64,000 nucleotides of DNA from Rutidosis leptorrhynchoides (Eukaryota > Streptophyta > Magnoliopsida > Asterales > Asteraceae): NCBI RefSeq assembly GCF_046630445.1, contig NC_092339.1, forward strand, positions 74,717,501 through 74,781,500. Reading direction: 5' to 3'. Positions 45,300 to 56,116 of the stretch are shown one piece after another (the first letter of the stretch is position 1; the number at the start of each line of letters is the position of its first letter). The position numbers and the translations under genes are program-made. Under the pieces are notes generated by a model. It ran no database searches. It saw nothing but the letters and a program-made list of their open reading frames with translations, and had not been told where the DNA came from.

Positions 45300-45605
45300 T
45301 CAATGTGCTTTTCATTAATCGCCATATGTGCTTTTCATTAATCACCATATGTGTTTTTCGTTAATCACCATATGTGTTTTTCATCATATATCATTTTCAC
45401 CATATGCGCTTTTAATCATATGTGCTGCGCTTTTCGTCATATGCACTTTTCATTATATGCACTTTTCATTATATGCGCTTTTAATTATATGCGCTGCGCT
45501 TTTCATCATATGCGCTTTTTATCATATGCGCTTTTAATCATATGCGCTGCGCTTTTCATCATATGCGCTTTTTATCATATGCGCTTTTAATCCTATGCGC
45601 TTTTC
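45300..45605 (-). repeat. Minisatellite of CATATGNGCTTTT units in copia pol
   Basis: About twenty imperfect 12-18 bp units of CATATGCGCTTTTNAT type. On the - strand they start right after a GAG-pre-integrase motif (NLLSFSDIYHNGYDYQSM, 45731-45640), where the frame turns into repeated HMIKSAYDEKRSAYD. The repeat has displaced the normal pre-integrase sequence. Confidence 0.85.
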
Positions 45606-46186
45606 GGTGCTACATAGATATTTCTCATTTTCGATTATCATTGACTGATAATCATATCCATTATGATATATATCAGAGAAACTTAACAAATTTCTCTTTG
45701 ATTTGGGAGAAAACAAAACATTTTTTACCAAAAAATTCGTACCATTTGGTAATATGAAATTTTGCCTTTTTCGTTCCTTATATCAAGTTTGCAAGAGCTG
45801 ATATAGTATTTATAATTCCTTCATTTGATTTAAATCAATGAAATATTTCTTAGATTTGATCATAGTGTGTATGTTACTACTATCTGCAATACATAGGTCT
45901 TTACCATTTAATTGATGTTGTATTTCAGCAGGATTCATACTAAAACTTCAAATAAGATAAGCAAATAATGAGTTATATTTCAGCAAGATAATCAAATTAT
46001 ATTACCTGCAAACAAGTTATAATCTGAAGTACATAAAAGATAACACTTAATAAAACATATGCGTTATGGTCTAAAACCATTTATTTATGAGTGATACATA
46101 AAAAAAAACTAGGCATCTTAGAAAATTCAAACCATTCAAGTCTCAAGGTAGCTCAGGGTTAATTTAATCAAGATTTGTCAACAGAT

Positions 46187-46656
46187 TCACTCTCGTTTTG
46201 TTTTCTTTTGGGACTTATTTGTAGAGCTAAACAAGATGTTCATGTATTCAAGAAATACTAGACTGATGATCCACATTACCAGATCATTAATAAGAATCTC
46301 CGGAATTCTTATAAGAGCGTCTACTAATATCTTTAATTTTATTCTTTCATGGATCACCGTTATTTTTTTTTTATTATTTTTTTTTTGATAATTAATATCG
46401 TATCTATCTTTGAGTATTTTCCATAATACACTTGGATTTTCGATCATATAATATGTAGATTCTAAGGACTCGTCAATATGTTTGCTAAGAAAAATATTTA
46501 CTATTGCTTTCTCTTGTTCGGAATAATTGTTATTTTCATTCAGGGTTTCTAAAATACCGTTTGATTCGAGATGTTTTTCTACATTCATAACCCATGTTAA
46601 GTAGTTGTTCCCACTTGTTCTAAATGAGCAAATTTAAGCCTTTTCAAATTCGACAT
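46187..46656 (-). pseudogene. gag: copia gag remnant
   Basis: It starts MSNLKRLKFAHLEQVGTTT and meets a stop. A second frame gives MNVEKHLESNGILETLNENN, EQEKAIVNIFLSKHIDESLE and NPSVLWKILKDRYD, the typical copia gag order. An asparagine/lysine-rich run with frame loss ends it. Confidence 0.8.
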
Positions 46657-46989
46657 TTTCTATTATCAAAAAGATGAATAACATAAATTATAATCATAAT
46701 CAACTTCTATTCATAGACAAATAATAAAATGAAATTAGAATCATTTTAAATTCATAAGTAGCAAACAACAGAATAATGGTATGATTACAAATAATAAAAC
46801 CACAAGGGCAGGATAGAATATTGGTTCACCCGGTGGTATATTAGCAACAATGATGATAGTTAATATGACCAATACAATAGGAAAAATCATCCTTGTGTGA
46901 ATCATTTTTACAAAAACTTTTTGAGAGTAGTAATCTGAAAAATGAAGATTGATTTGTGAAAATGTGAAAACGGAGATGTTTATTTTATA

Positions 46990-47085
46990 TTTGAAAAATA
47001 TAGTTGTTGTAACGTCGTCAGTTGACGTTAACAACCGTTATGTATATATGACCGTTGTAACGTCGTTAGTTGACGTTAACGAATA
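46990..47085. repeat. Direct repeat of TTGTAACGTCGTYAGTTGAC
   Basis: Two copies of a 28-bp unit, each containing TTGACGTTAAC and an overlapping TGACGT core, lie in the copia leader. TGACGT is the core of plant bZIP/TGA binding sites, so a regulatory role is conceivable. Confidence 0.7.
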
Positions 47086-47136
47086 AAGTCACTATATCAA
47101 AACGCGTATGAGTAATATAAAGGACAAGATTTTTTT

Positions 47137-47374
47137 TCTTCTTATTTTAACTTTTAAGATTTACTTTTAATAAAAATACAAACTACTTTTTCTTATTTTA
47201 ACTTTTAAGATTTACTTTTAATAAAAATACAAACTACTTTTTCTTATTTTAACTTTTAAGATTTACTTTTAATAAAATTACAAACTACTTTTTCTTATTT
47301 TAACTTTTAAGATTTACTTTTAATAAAAATACAAACTATTTTTTCTTATTTTAACTTTTAAGATTTACTTTTAA
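47137..47374. repeat. 51-bp tandem repeat, about 4.7 units
   Basis: CTTATTTTAACTTTTAAGAT recurs at 47141, 47192, 47243, 47294 and 47345, exactly 51 bp apart with very few differences. Confidence 0.95.
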
Positions 47375-47459
47375 GAATAAACATTAGTATGCATGAAATA
47401 AATAATGATTAATTGCATAAGTAATCATAAATGTTAGATAACATATAAAGACCCCATCG

Positions 47460-47575
47460 TATTCGTATTGATCGGAATTAATCTCGACCCATGGTACCGT
47501 GTTGTCAAATGACGTGTTGCGTACATAAAGTACCGTGTTGTCAAATGACGTGTTGCGTACAATCATGAGGTCTTA
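47460..47575. repeat. Direct repeat of ACCGTGTTGTCAAATGACGT
   Basis: A 37-bp unit with TGTCAAATGACGTGTTGCGT occurs twice, at about 47497 and 47532, inside the copia leader between the two larger tandem arrays. Confidence 0.8.
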
Positions 47576-47577
47576 TT

Positions 47578-47970
47578 AACATAAATATAAATGTTAGTGA
47601 AGTTAATAAGAGTTAGATTACAGAAAATATAATTCAGGCGGTATAACCGACCATATATAACTTAAATAACATAAATATAAATGTTAGTGAAGTTAATAAA
47701 AATTAGATTACAGAAATATAATTCAGGCGGTATAACCGACCATATATAACTTAAATAACATAAATATAAATGTTAGTGAAGTTAATAAAAGTTAGATTAC
47801 AGAAATATAATTCAGGCGGTATAACCGACCATATATAACTTAAATAACATAAATATAAATGTTAGTGAAGTTAATAAAAGTTAGATTACAGAAATATAAT
47901 TCAGGCGGTATAACCGACCATATATAACTTAAATAACATAAATATAAATGTTAGTGAAGTTAATAAAAGT
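47578..47970. repeat. 89-bp tandem repeat, about 4.4 units
   Basis: ATAAATATAAATGTTAGTGA starts at 47581, 47671, 47760, 47849 and 47938. Units contain TTCAGGCGGTATAACCGACC and are almost identical. The array lies just inside the 5' LTR on the - strand, as part of the element's untranslated leader. Confidence 0.95.
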
Positions 47971-48051
47971 TAGATAATTTCTTACCTTGATTAGTGACGT
48001 GTGCTTGCTTAGATAAACCTTGATTATACGGAGCACTTCGTGCTGATAACG

Positions 48052-48294
48052 TGTTATATTTCAGTAGGCTTATAACTACCTTTAGTGGTCTGGTTCAATA
48101 TATTCAAATTGAAAGAACCAATAAAAGAGAGATGTGTTGTAGAAGATATAGGAGAGAAAGAGGTTGAAGAGGTGTGATGTATTTAATGTATATGTGTGTT
48201 TTTGTAACTTACATTATGCACATATATATAGTACAAATTTTACTATCTATATTTGACTAATTACCATCCATATTTAACTACTAAATTTACAACA
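48052..48294 (-). repeat. 5' LTR of the copia element
   Basis: It appears identical to 41962-42204. On the - strand its end GAAATATAACA is followed by CGTTATCAGCACGA, the probable primer-binding region. That is not the classic TGGTATCAGAGC. Confidence 0.9.
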
Positions 48295-48649
48295 ACTTTA
48301 AGTAATAGCACAAGGTTTAATTTTTTTGTTTTTTTTTTAAAAAAAACTTGAAAAAAACAAAAAAAAACCCGTTTTTCCCCGTCTCGGACCGTGTTTGACC
48401 GTCTTTTGACCGTTTTTTGGCCGATTTCCGTTTTTTCAAACGTTTTATGTATAAACGGGACGGGGCACTCCAAAATCCGTCTACACCCCCGTTTTTTCCG
48501 TTTTTTACAACACTGATTGAAACAAAGCAAATCATAGAAATTGTTTCAAGTGATACAAAAACATAGAACCATAGTCTCTTATACCCACTACACTAAGATG
48601 ATACTAATGTTTTTTTTATATAAAGATTATGAATAACGTATAATTAGGA

Positions 48650-48850
48650 CACTTTCATCAAAGATAAAAAAGACCATCAAAACCAAAGATTACAACGGAA
48701 CCACCGAGGCTCGTAGGGAGTCGTAGCTAGAAAACTAACAAACTAAGACCGGTACCAAAGCGTGTGTCTTTGCCTCCATCATTTTGTGAAAATAAAAGAC
48801 ACCATAGTAAGTGACTAGTCAATACCGGTAGTTTAAAAGATAAATTGGAA
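48650..48850 (-). repeat. LINE 3'-end remnant (tentative)
   Basis: The - strand reads CCGGTCTTAGTTTGTTAG, CGAGCCTCGGTGGTTCCGTT and then TTTGATGAAAGTGTCCTAATTATA. This resembles the arrangement at 2985-3340. No reverse transcriptase or tail is visible. Flanking parts of 48524-48938 show nothing else. Confidence 0.3.
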
Positions 48851-49144
48851 ATTGTCTCAGGAAAGAAGTTGGAAAACGGATGTTGGGTGGAGCCCACTTA
48901 AAAGAAGTAAGATTATAAGTGTACTGTGTGTCTGTGTAGACAAAATTTCATTCCCGTCTCTGAACTTTACATCAAATTTGACTCCATGTCCTTTTTTTTT
49001 TTTTTTGCATTCCTCGTCCTAATGTATCAAAAATCTAAATCACTCGTCCTCCCGTCTACTTTCTGTCAAAATCAGCTGTTACCTCTTATCACATGCATAT
49101 CATGTGAGGGTATTTTTGTCATTGTTTTGTCTTTTTCTCTATGA

Positions 49145-49605
49145 TACAAACACTCGATTCATTACAATTAACTTATTCACAACCGAACCACTCCAAAAAT
49201 CGCATTCATAGCATCAATATTTAAATACCCAACCAAAATACGAGCATTTTCACCTAAAGTAAAGTTACCAGTAACATTTATTCCAATTTCGCAACCCAGG
49301 GAACCGGAACAATCCACAATCACGTTAGGAAGTATAAAAAAATTTCCCTTCCCAGCTACATATATATTCCGTGTTAAATTCAAATTAGAAACAACCTTAC
49401 AAGTAGTATCAAGTGAACCTACTCCACCTAAATCACTTTCACAAGAAGACGACGGAGGATGCGGTGGCGGTGGCGGAGGCGCCGGAGGCGAGTAGTCTTG
49501 CCGGAATAAACTTCCGAACTCATCATCAGTGATCGATGCAGAATTCGTAACGAAAATGAACCAAATTAAAAACCCTAATTTGATTTCCCCATTAGAACAT
49601 GAAGA
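49145..49605 (-). pseudogene. Captured gene fragment: glycine-rich/ephrin-receptor-like plant membrane protein, N-terminus
   Basis: The - strand frame has a signal-peptide-like GFLIWFIFVTNSASITDDEF, a proline-rich stretch, then CESDLGGVGSLDTTCKVV, NLNLTRNIYVAGKGNFFILP, NVIVDCSGSLGCEIGINVTG and NFTLGENARILVG, ending at a stop. This looks like the first exon of the large plant family exemplified by At5g11700 (often named glycine-rich or ephrin type-B receptor-like). The family is recalled, not searched. The likely start codon region reads ATGGGGAAATC in a different frame from the rest, so one base appears lost. Confidence 0.65.
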
Positions 49606-49792
49606 TGGATTTGAAAGGGTCTGACTGGAAGTAAAAAAGGGAGAGAGTTAAAAGGAGTGCAGAAAGAGATAAAGATACAAAAAGAGTGGGTTTGTGAATT
49701 TGATCTAGGGTTTCAGATTGAGGGTTCGATTTGGGGGTTGAACGAGATTGAAGAAGGAATCTGGGTCTGCTTTCTTCATCGAAGAAATCCAT
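49592..49792 (-). pseudogene. Captured gene fragment: N-terminus of an unidentified membrane protein
   Basis: This is a 66-codon frame, MDFFDEESRPRFLLQSRSTP... with a hydrophobic segment LFVSLSLSALLLTLSLFYF at residues 38-56, ending SDPFKSIFMF at a stop. It sits just upstream (in - strand sense) of the other fragment and overlaps it by a few bases in a different frame. I do not recognise the family. A cytosolic N-terminus plus one membrane helix is what the sequence shows. Confidence 0.5.
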
Positions 49793-50182
49793 GAAAGCAG
49801 ATCTGAAATTTGGGTTTATTTTGTACTAGTATATACGGAGTAATATATAATTACAATTACAATACAATAATAAAATATAATAAAATAAAATAAAAAGAGG
49901 AAACAGGGTTTGAATTTGTGTTTATGCAGAGTGAGTTAGATAAAGGTGCAAATAGATTTGAGAAAAAGTTAAAAGAAATATGTAAAATTACGAAACTACT
50001 CTCACATGCTTAGCACATGATTTCATTTAACGGAAAAATAGACAGAAAATAGACGGAAGGACGAGGGATGTAGAATTGTGATACATTAGGGACGAGGAAT
50101 GCACAAAAAAAAAGAAAAATGACATGGAGTCAAATTTGATGTAAAGTTCAGAGACGAGGAATGAAATTTTGTCGTCTGTGTA

Positions 50183-50582
50183 CATGCAATACAATTTCAA
50201 CAAATGAGCAACTCCATATTTTTTTACCCTTATCGATTCTAATTCAAATTCAATTCAAATATTTATGAAACGGCAACAAATATTAGTCTAGTAACTTTTT
50301 TTTTTGATGTTTTAAAATCATTTTAATGTAACATTTTTTAGATTAATCTAATATTTGTGAATCAATGTATTTTTTTTTTACAAAAAGTTAAATATTTTAA
50401 TTAAATAATAAGTGGGTCCAGTCTTTTTTAAGAAGTATATATTACTGTTGGTAGTGTTCAGTCTTTTTTTTATATTTATAAAGAAGTGTTGAGGTGGCAT
50501 TGATGTGGCAGTTTAGTCTTTCTAAGAAGCTTGACATGGTTGGGAGCGGTCTAACGGAACCCTATCTAGAAACAAGCCTAAT
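50183..50582. other. Spacer
   Basis: AT-rich sequence with long T-runs. No gene or repeat recognised. Confidence 0.5.
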
Positions 50583-50892
50583 CAGTGGCGGAACTAAGAT
50601 TTTTTTCATCGGGGGCAAAAAAAATAAAATAAAACAGTAGCAATTTTTTTGGATAAAATATGGATGTTTTGGGGCAAAAAATTGAGGTTTTTAAGCAAAT
50701 TATTAAGGTTTTTATGCAAAAGTTGAAGGTTTTTAAGCAAAATTTGAAGGTTTTGGTGGAAAAGTTGCAGAATTTTTGGCAAAATTTGAAGGTTTTGGGG
50801 CAAAAAAAAAAATCCACCGAGGGAAAAGTCAAAAAACCCAAAATTTTTACACTGAAAAAAAAATCCACTGGGGGCGGATTCCCCCCTCTGCC
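50583..50892. mobile_element. Left end of a hAT-like element broken by the LTR insertion (tentative)
   Basis: CAGTGGCGGAACTAAG starts a segment with about eight imperfect GCAAAANTTGAAGGTTTT units, ending in GGGGGCGGATTCCCCCCTCTGCC where the next retrotransposon begins. CAGTGGCGGA resembles a hAT terminus. Its partner end would lie beyond 64000 if the insertion split it. Confidence 0.4.
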
Positions 50893-51057
50893 TGTGATGA
50901 CCCGAAAATTTTCGATCAAATTTAAACTTTAATCTTTGTATGTTTCTGACATGATAAGCAAAGTCTGTAATGTTGAATCTCAAAAACTTTGAAATTTATA
51001 TTCATGTAATCAATTACCCTTTTACTGTTCCCGACGATTCACGAACAATTGTGTAGT

Positions 51058-51194
<137 letters not shown>

Positions 51195-51802
51195 TTATTA
51201 TCTAAATATGATGGCTATCAATAATTATTATATTATAATTAAATCAATGTTATCATGTAACATATGATATAAGTATTAAATATTACATAATTAATAAATT
51301 ATAATATTAATATATTAAATGTAATTACAAGTTAAGTATGGTTATTATACTATTATTACATTCATTATCATTATTAACATTAGTATTATTAATATTATTA
51401 ATATTATAATACTGAAATTCGATACATCTAATTTATTATTGTTATTATTGTTATTATTGTTAATATCATTAAAACAAGTAGTAAAATTATAATGTTAGTT
51501 ATTATAATTAATATTAGTATTATTATTAGACATTATGATTATATTCTATTATTGTTAATATTTGTATTAGTATTTTATTAGTAACATTATCAATGTTAGT
51601 ATTAATATTACCATTATCATTAAGAATTATTATTAATAATGATTAATTATTATTGTCATTATTATTAAAATTATCATTTTTATTAGAATTAATACTAGCA
51701 TATTATTATTTATCATTTATTATTACTAATTCCTTTATCAATAATATTATTATTATTATTAGTAATATTATTATTAGTATTATTAATAGTATTAATATAT
51801 TA

Positions 51803-52009
51803 CTCCCTCCGTCCCTATATTATTGTCCATTATTCCATTTTGGGATGTTCCAAATTAATTGTCCACTTCCATAAATAGAAAAGAAAGAAGATATTTCATT
51901 GGTGGATCTGGAGAGAGAAGATATTTCATTGGTGGAAAAATAAAGTTAGTGGGATTTCCTAAAACTGTGTATTTTTTGTCTGGTGACAATAAATATGGGA
52001 CGGAGGGAG
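51803..52009. mobile_element. Stowaway-type MITE in the 5' LTR only
   Basis: The ends CTCCCTCCGTCCC and GGGACGGAGGGAG are perfect inverses and are flanked by TA (51801-51802, 52010-52011), as expected for Tc1/mariner MITEs. The 3' LTR at about 63357 has the empty site ATATATTATTATTTG. Inside, GAAGATATTTCATTGGTGGA occurs twice, 31 bp apart. Confidence 0.93.
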
Positions 52010-53674
52010 TATTATTTGATAAATTCCAAAGTTTTCGAATTTTATAAGGATATATATGTAAGCAGATACATAAACAAGGTTATATATATATAAATATATA
52101 CACAGATATATATATATATAAATATAAATACAATTATAATATGCATATAAATATTATGATGCGTACGAATTCATTAGAGATAGCAATCAAACTGTTTAGG
52201 TGATTGAATTATGTCACTAAATTGGTACGATCGAATTTAAGCTGGAATAATAAAACAAGAATCAGTTGAACATCAATATCAAATTCTGTATTACTTTTTG
52301 TTCTTGTTTGCCTTAATATTATTCGATCAATTTCAATTAACTACAAAACAAGCTCTCAATCAGTGTCTTTGAAAAACTCATTCAACGTTACCCTCTCACA
52401 ATCAATTACAAAACACATATACTGATAGAAGAGAAATTCATGATCATTTCCTCTCTTCTTGTTCATTACATGAGCCACCAACATCCACAACTTTTAACTC
52501 GATCTTTCATTTTGTTGCTACTTCTTCTTCTGTTCTTTCTTTTGAACCAGAACCACCGAAAGCATCTCCTTCACTTCACCACCCAACACAAATCCGTCAC
52601 CATACACTCTTCTTTTATCTCTCTCTCCTCTCAAGCCCACGAAGACTCGCTGCTAGTCTGTTTTTGCTTCGATGACAAACACACAACCATCTTCTGTTAT
52701 GTTAGACTATCGTCAGGTTACTATCACAAAACAATGAATGTTGATTAACCTTTGCTGCAACCATTAACCCCACGAGCAAACACCTTATTTCTGTCTTTAT
52801 TACAACCTTGATCCTCATCATACCACCATACAAATTACGCCCGTTCTTCTGGTTCTGTTCTAATAGAATAACCACCGCCATCATCTAGCTGAATATTACA
52901 ATTGAGAGACTATCGACAAAAGCCTGCTGCACCTACGTCACTGTTTCTGTTAAACAACCACCACCCTATCATCACAAACCCACTTACTACCCTTGTTTTC
53001 CGTTTCTATCAACCAAAACGCACCATTTACTCCTGCTGCTGCCACGCTACAATATTTCTGTTTGAAAACCGAATACCCTGATCGAAACAACTATCACTCT
53101 ATTCTATTTTCTCTCTCTCTCTAAAAACCTGATTCATCTTCATCAAACCACCGCCACTTTCTTTCTTTCTTCTCCCTGATCTGCAACCCGAAACAACCAC
53201 CACCGAATTAAATTTTCCAGACCACTGCTACTGCAGTTTCTTTTAGTGTTTGTGTTCGAATATTTTGAGAATTGAGATAAATAATAACTTATAATAGAGA
53301 AGAAAAGGATACTGATGACCCTACGTAATTATTTATCTAACTTTACAAAGCACTATGATTCAAAGTGTCGGTAATCTGTTGGATTTTGTTAAATGGAGAG
53401 TGACGATATGATGATGGAAAAAGGAACGAACCAAAAACCCTATTTTTTTCTTTTACTCCGCTGTAAGATTATATCCTTGTTTTGGATCGATTAAAAGATT
53501 TCCACTATGGTTCTAATGGGCTATACAACTGACTTATACGTTTTGGGTTTAGAAACTTGGGCCAAGATTGGTAGTCCATCGAATTGTATTTCTTAAAGAA
53601 GAAGAAGAATAGAGAACAAATGTAATATGGGTTTATATATATAATTGTTGGGTTATATTCCAGAAAAACGTGAA

Positions 53675-53752
53675 TGGCTGGATGGTTGAGTGGGTTTCGG
53701 GTTAGCGAGGTTACCAGGGTTCGAACCTTGGCACAGCAACTTATATTTTTTT
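53675..53752 (+). repeat. tRNA-derived (SINE-head-like) segment in the 5' LTR
   Basis: It has an A-box-like TGGTTGAGTGGG (53683-53694) and a perfect B-box GGTTCGAACC (53718-53727) with a T-run downstream (about 53746). The acceptor arms do not pair well, so it is not a working tRNA gene. Confidence 0.4.
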
Positions 53753-55501
53753 TGTGGAGCTTATTTTGAGGTAGTCTTTACATATTGATTTATTATTATT
53801 ATTATTACTTATTAATATTAATTACTAATATTATTATTATTGATATGATTATTATTGTTATTATTATATTTTTTATGGTTATCAATATCATTAATATAAT
53901 TTACATTTATGAGTATTATCATTTAAGAGTATTTAGTATTATCATTACTAACATTATTACTATTAGTATTATTATTATTGTTATTATTATTATAAACATT
54001 ACTTGGAACATGCTAATAACATTTATATTATAAAATTTTAATAAAGGTTGATATGGTAAATTATAAAAATTGGTTATGAAATTTAGTTATAAGAACTATA
54101 AATATAAAATTTGAAAATTTAACAAAAAGCTCGTGATAAAACTAATTATTAATAACACGGTTCATATTATTATTTTATTATTAATACTATTAAAAATGCT
54201 ATCAAATCATTGTCAGTATTATTATTATATAGTTATTATAATCATTATCATAAGTATCATTAACAATAAAAATTTATACTTTTACAATTATTATTATTAA
54301 TATCATTACAGTTATCACTAATAGAATTATTAACATTATTACACTTATTAGTAATATTACATATAAGTATGAATATATTATATTAACAGTCTTTATATAA
54401 TTATTCATATATAACAAATTAGGTATTTTTTTAATATATAATACTAATCATGTATACATATTAATATAACTATATAAATATTAATCGTTTTAAATATATA
54501 CATAAATTAATTATATAAAATATATAACTTAAGATATAATATATCAATTTGTTCGAATACGATTATATGTGTTAATAAATATATAAATGATATAGGTTCG
54601 TGAATCCGAGGCCAACCCTATACTTGTTCAATGTCGTTCTATGTATTTTTACTACAAAATACAGTATGGTGAGTTTCATTTGCCTTTTTACCCTTTATAT
54701 TTTTGGACTGAGAATACATGCGCTGCTTTTATAACTGTTTTACGAAATAGACACGAGTAAATGAAACTACATTCTATGGTTGAATTATCGAAATCGAATA
54801 TGCCCTTTTTTATTAAGTCTGGTAATCTAAGAATTAGGGAACAGACACCCTAATTGACGCGAATCCTAAAGATAGATCTATCGGGCCCAACAAGCCCCAT
54901 CCAAAGTACCGAATGCTTTAGTACTTCGAAATTTATATCATGTCCGAAGGAGGATCCCGGAATGATGGGGATATTCTTATAGATAAATTGTGAATGTCGG
55001 TTACCAGGTATTCAATCCATATGAATGATATTTTTGTCTCTATGCATGAGACGTATGTTTATGAGAAATGGAAATATGAAATCTTGTGGTCTATTAAAAT
55101 TATGAAATGATTATTTATTTTAAACTAATGAACTCACCAACCTTTTGGTTGACACTTTAAAGCATGTTTATTCTCAGGTACGAAAGAAATCTTCCGCTGT
55201 ACATTTGTTTATCTTAGAGATATTACCTGGAATCATTCATGACATATTTCAAAAGACGTTGCATTCGAGTCTTTAAGTTCATCAAGATTATTATTAAGTC
55301 AATTATAGTAAGATATATTACGAAATGGTATGCATGTTGTCAACTTTCGATGTAATGAAAGATTGTCTTTTCAAAAACGAATGCAATGTTTGTAAAATGT
55401 GTCATATAGAGGTCAAGTACCTCGTGATGTAATCAACTGTTGTGAATCGCTTATAATCAATATGGACTTCGTCCGGATGGATTAGGATGGGTCTCTACAG
55501 T

Positions 55502-55749
55502 TGGTATCAGAGCTGGTATAACGCCGTCCATGTGTGGCGGGTTAGTCGTAAAGGAGGTTCTCACAGTGTTACCTGTGATGAAGCATTGGCTCTTACTCCT
55601 TGCGATCCCTTACGAGGGTTGTCAGTAGTCGAGAGGCAGGCCCTAAAATCAGTATCTGAAGTACACTCAGTGGTCACCAGGCGGTTAGCTGGGAAGGTAC
55701 TGGTTGGGACGGTGGTTGTCCCCACTGTATCTACAGTTGGTATCAGAGC
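55502..55749 (+). repeat. Duplicated primer-binding-site module
   Basis: TGGTATCAGAGC occurs at 55502-55513 and 55738-55749, each within TCTACAGTTGGTATCAGAGC, so each carries this element's own LTR terminus. The 224 bp between match the module at 25241-25461 (TTCTCACAGTG, GAAGCATTGGCTCTTACTCC, TTGCGATCCCTT, GTACACTCAGTGGTCACC). After the second site the sequence resembles the post-primer leader of copy A (TGCATTAGTGTGTCT, then GGATGCATTAGTGAGTCTGG). Confidence 0.85.
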
Positions 55750-56116
55750 GGTGGTCTTAGCGAACCAGGTCTTGCATTAGTGTGTCTAACTGATAGTCAT
55801 TAGGATGCATTAGTGAGTCTGGACTTCGACCGTGTCTGCATGTTAAAAGTTTTGCTTATCATTTGGTGTCGAAAATTATCTGCTTATCATTATTAGTCTA
55901 GACACGTATTGCTGCATTGATTGCATGAATAGTGTATAGACAAAATTCATATCTTAACATATTTGTCACTGTAGACTTTATCTGACACGTTTCCTTAATT
56001 TTCTCCGTAATTCATGGGATCTTTGGAAGTATGTATAGATATTCTATATATAATTAGAATATTATTCGATATTCAAAAATCATTTCATATCAAAACCCTT
56101 TAACTGATAGTGAGAG

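Larger units (their letters stand above)
41962..48294 (-). mobile_element. Degenerate Ty1/copia retrotransposon with identical LTRs
   Basis: The 243-bp LTRs at 41962-42204 and 48052-48294 look identical base for base, and the target duplication ACTTT is perfect (41957-41961, 48295-48299). On the - strand: 5' LTR, TTATCAGCACGA primer region, a leader with minisatellites (47970-47130), gag remnant, integrase remnant, RT/RNase H remnants with a PABP fragment, polypurine tract AAGGGGGAG (42213-42205) and 3' LTR. Stops and frameshifts throughout gag-pol mean it needed enzymes supplied in trans. Confidence 0.9.
41661..48515. mobile_element. Small hAT-type element, interrupted by a copia retrotransposon
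   Basis: A perfect 8-bp duplication ATTGAAAC (41653-41660, 48516-48523) flanks ends CAAGGTTGCAAAA and, inverted, CAGTGTTGTAAAA. Eight-bp duplications and CA(A/G)NG termini are hAT characters. The left part (41661-41961) has GAGACGG repeats and an AT run; the right part (48295-48515) has the complementary CCGTCTC/GACCGT repeats. Without the nested element it is about 0.5 kb, so it is non-autonomous. Confidence 0.8.
48939..50173. mobile_element. Pack-MULE carrying pieces of two host genes
   Basis: It is flanked by a perfect 9-bp duplication GTCTGTGTA (48930-48938, 50174-50182), diagnostic of Mutator-like elements. Inverted ends start GACAAAATTTCATTCC and stay complementary for about 190 bp, through CTTTACATCAAATTTGACTC, the CTCGTCC motifs and TCACATG near 49105 and 50005. 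There is no transposase. The interior (about 49140-49920) is occupied by two gene fragments, both on the - strand. Confidence 0.9.

Noticed and set aside
45328-45757. His/Cys/Phe-rich small proteins on the + strand
   Set aside because: Readings of the CATATG minisatellite; the - strand carries the copia frame.
47578-47970. CRISPR-like array
   Set aside because: Units are contiguous 89-bp repeats with no unique spacers, in a plant retrotransposon leader.
53675-53752. Functional tRNA gene
   Set aside because: Acceptor and anticodon stems do not form convincingly; only promoter boxes are present.
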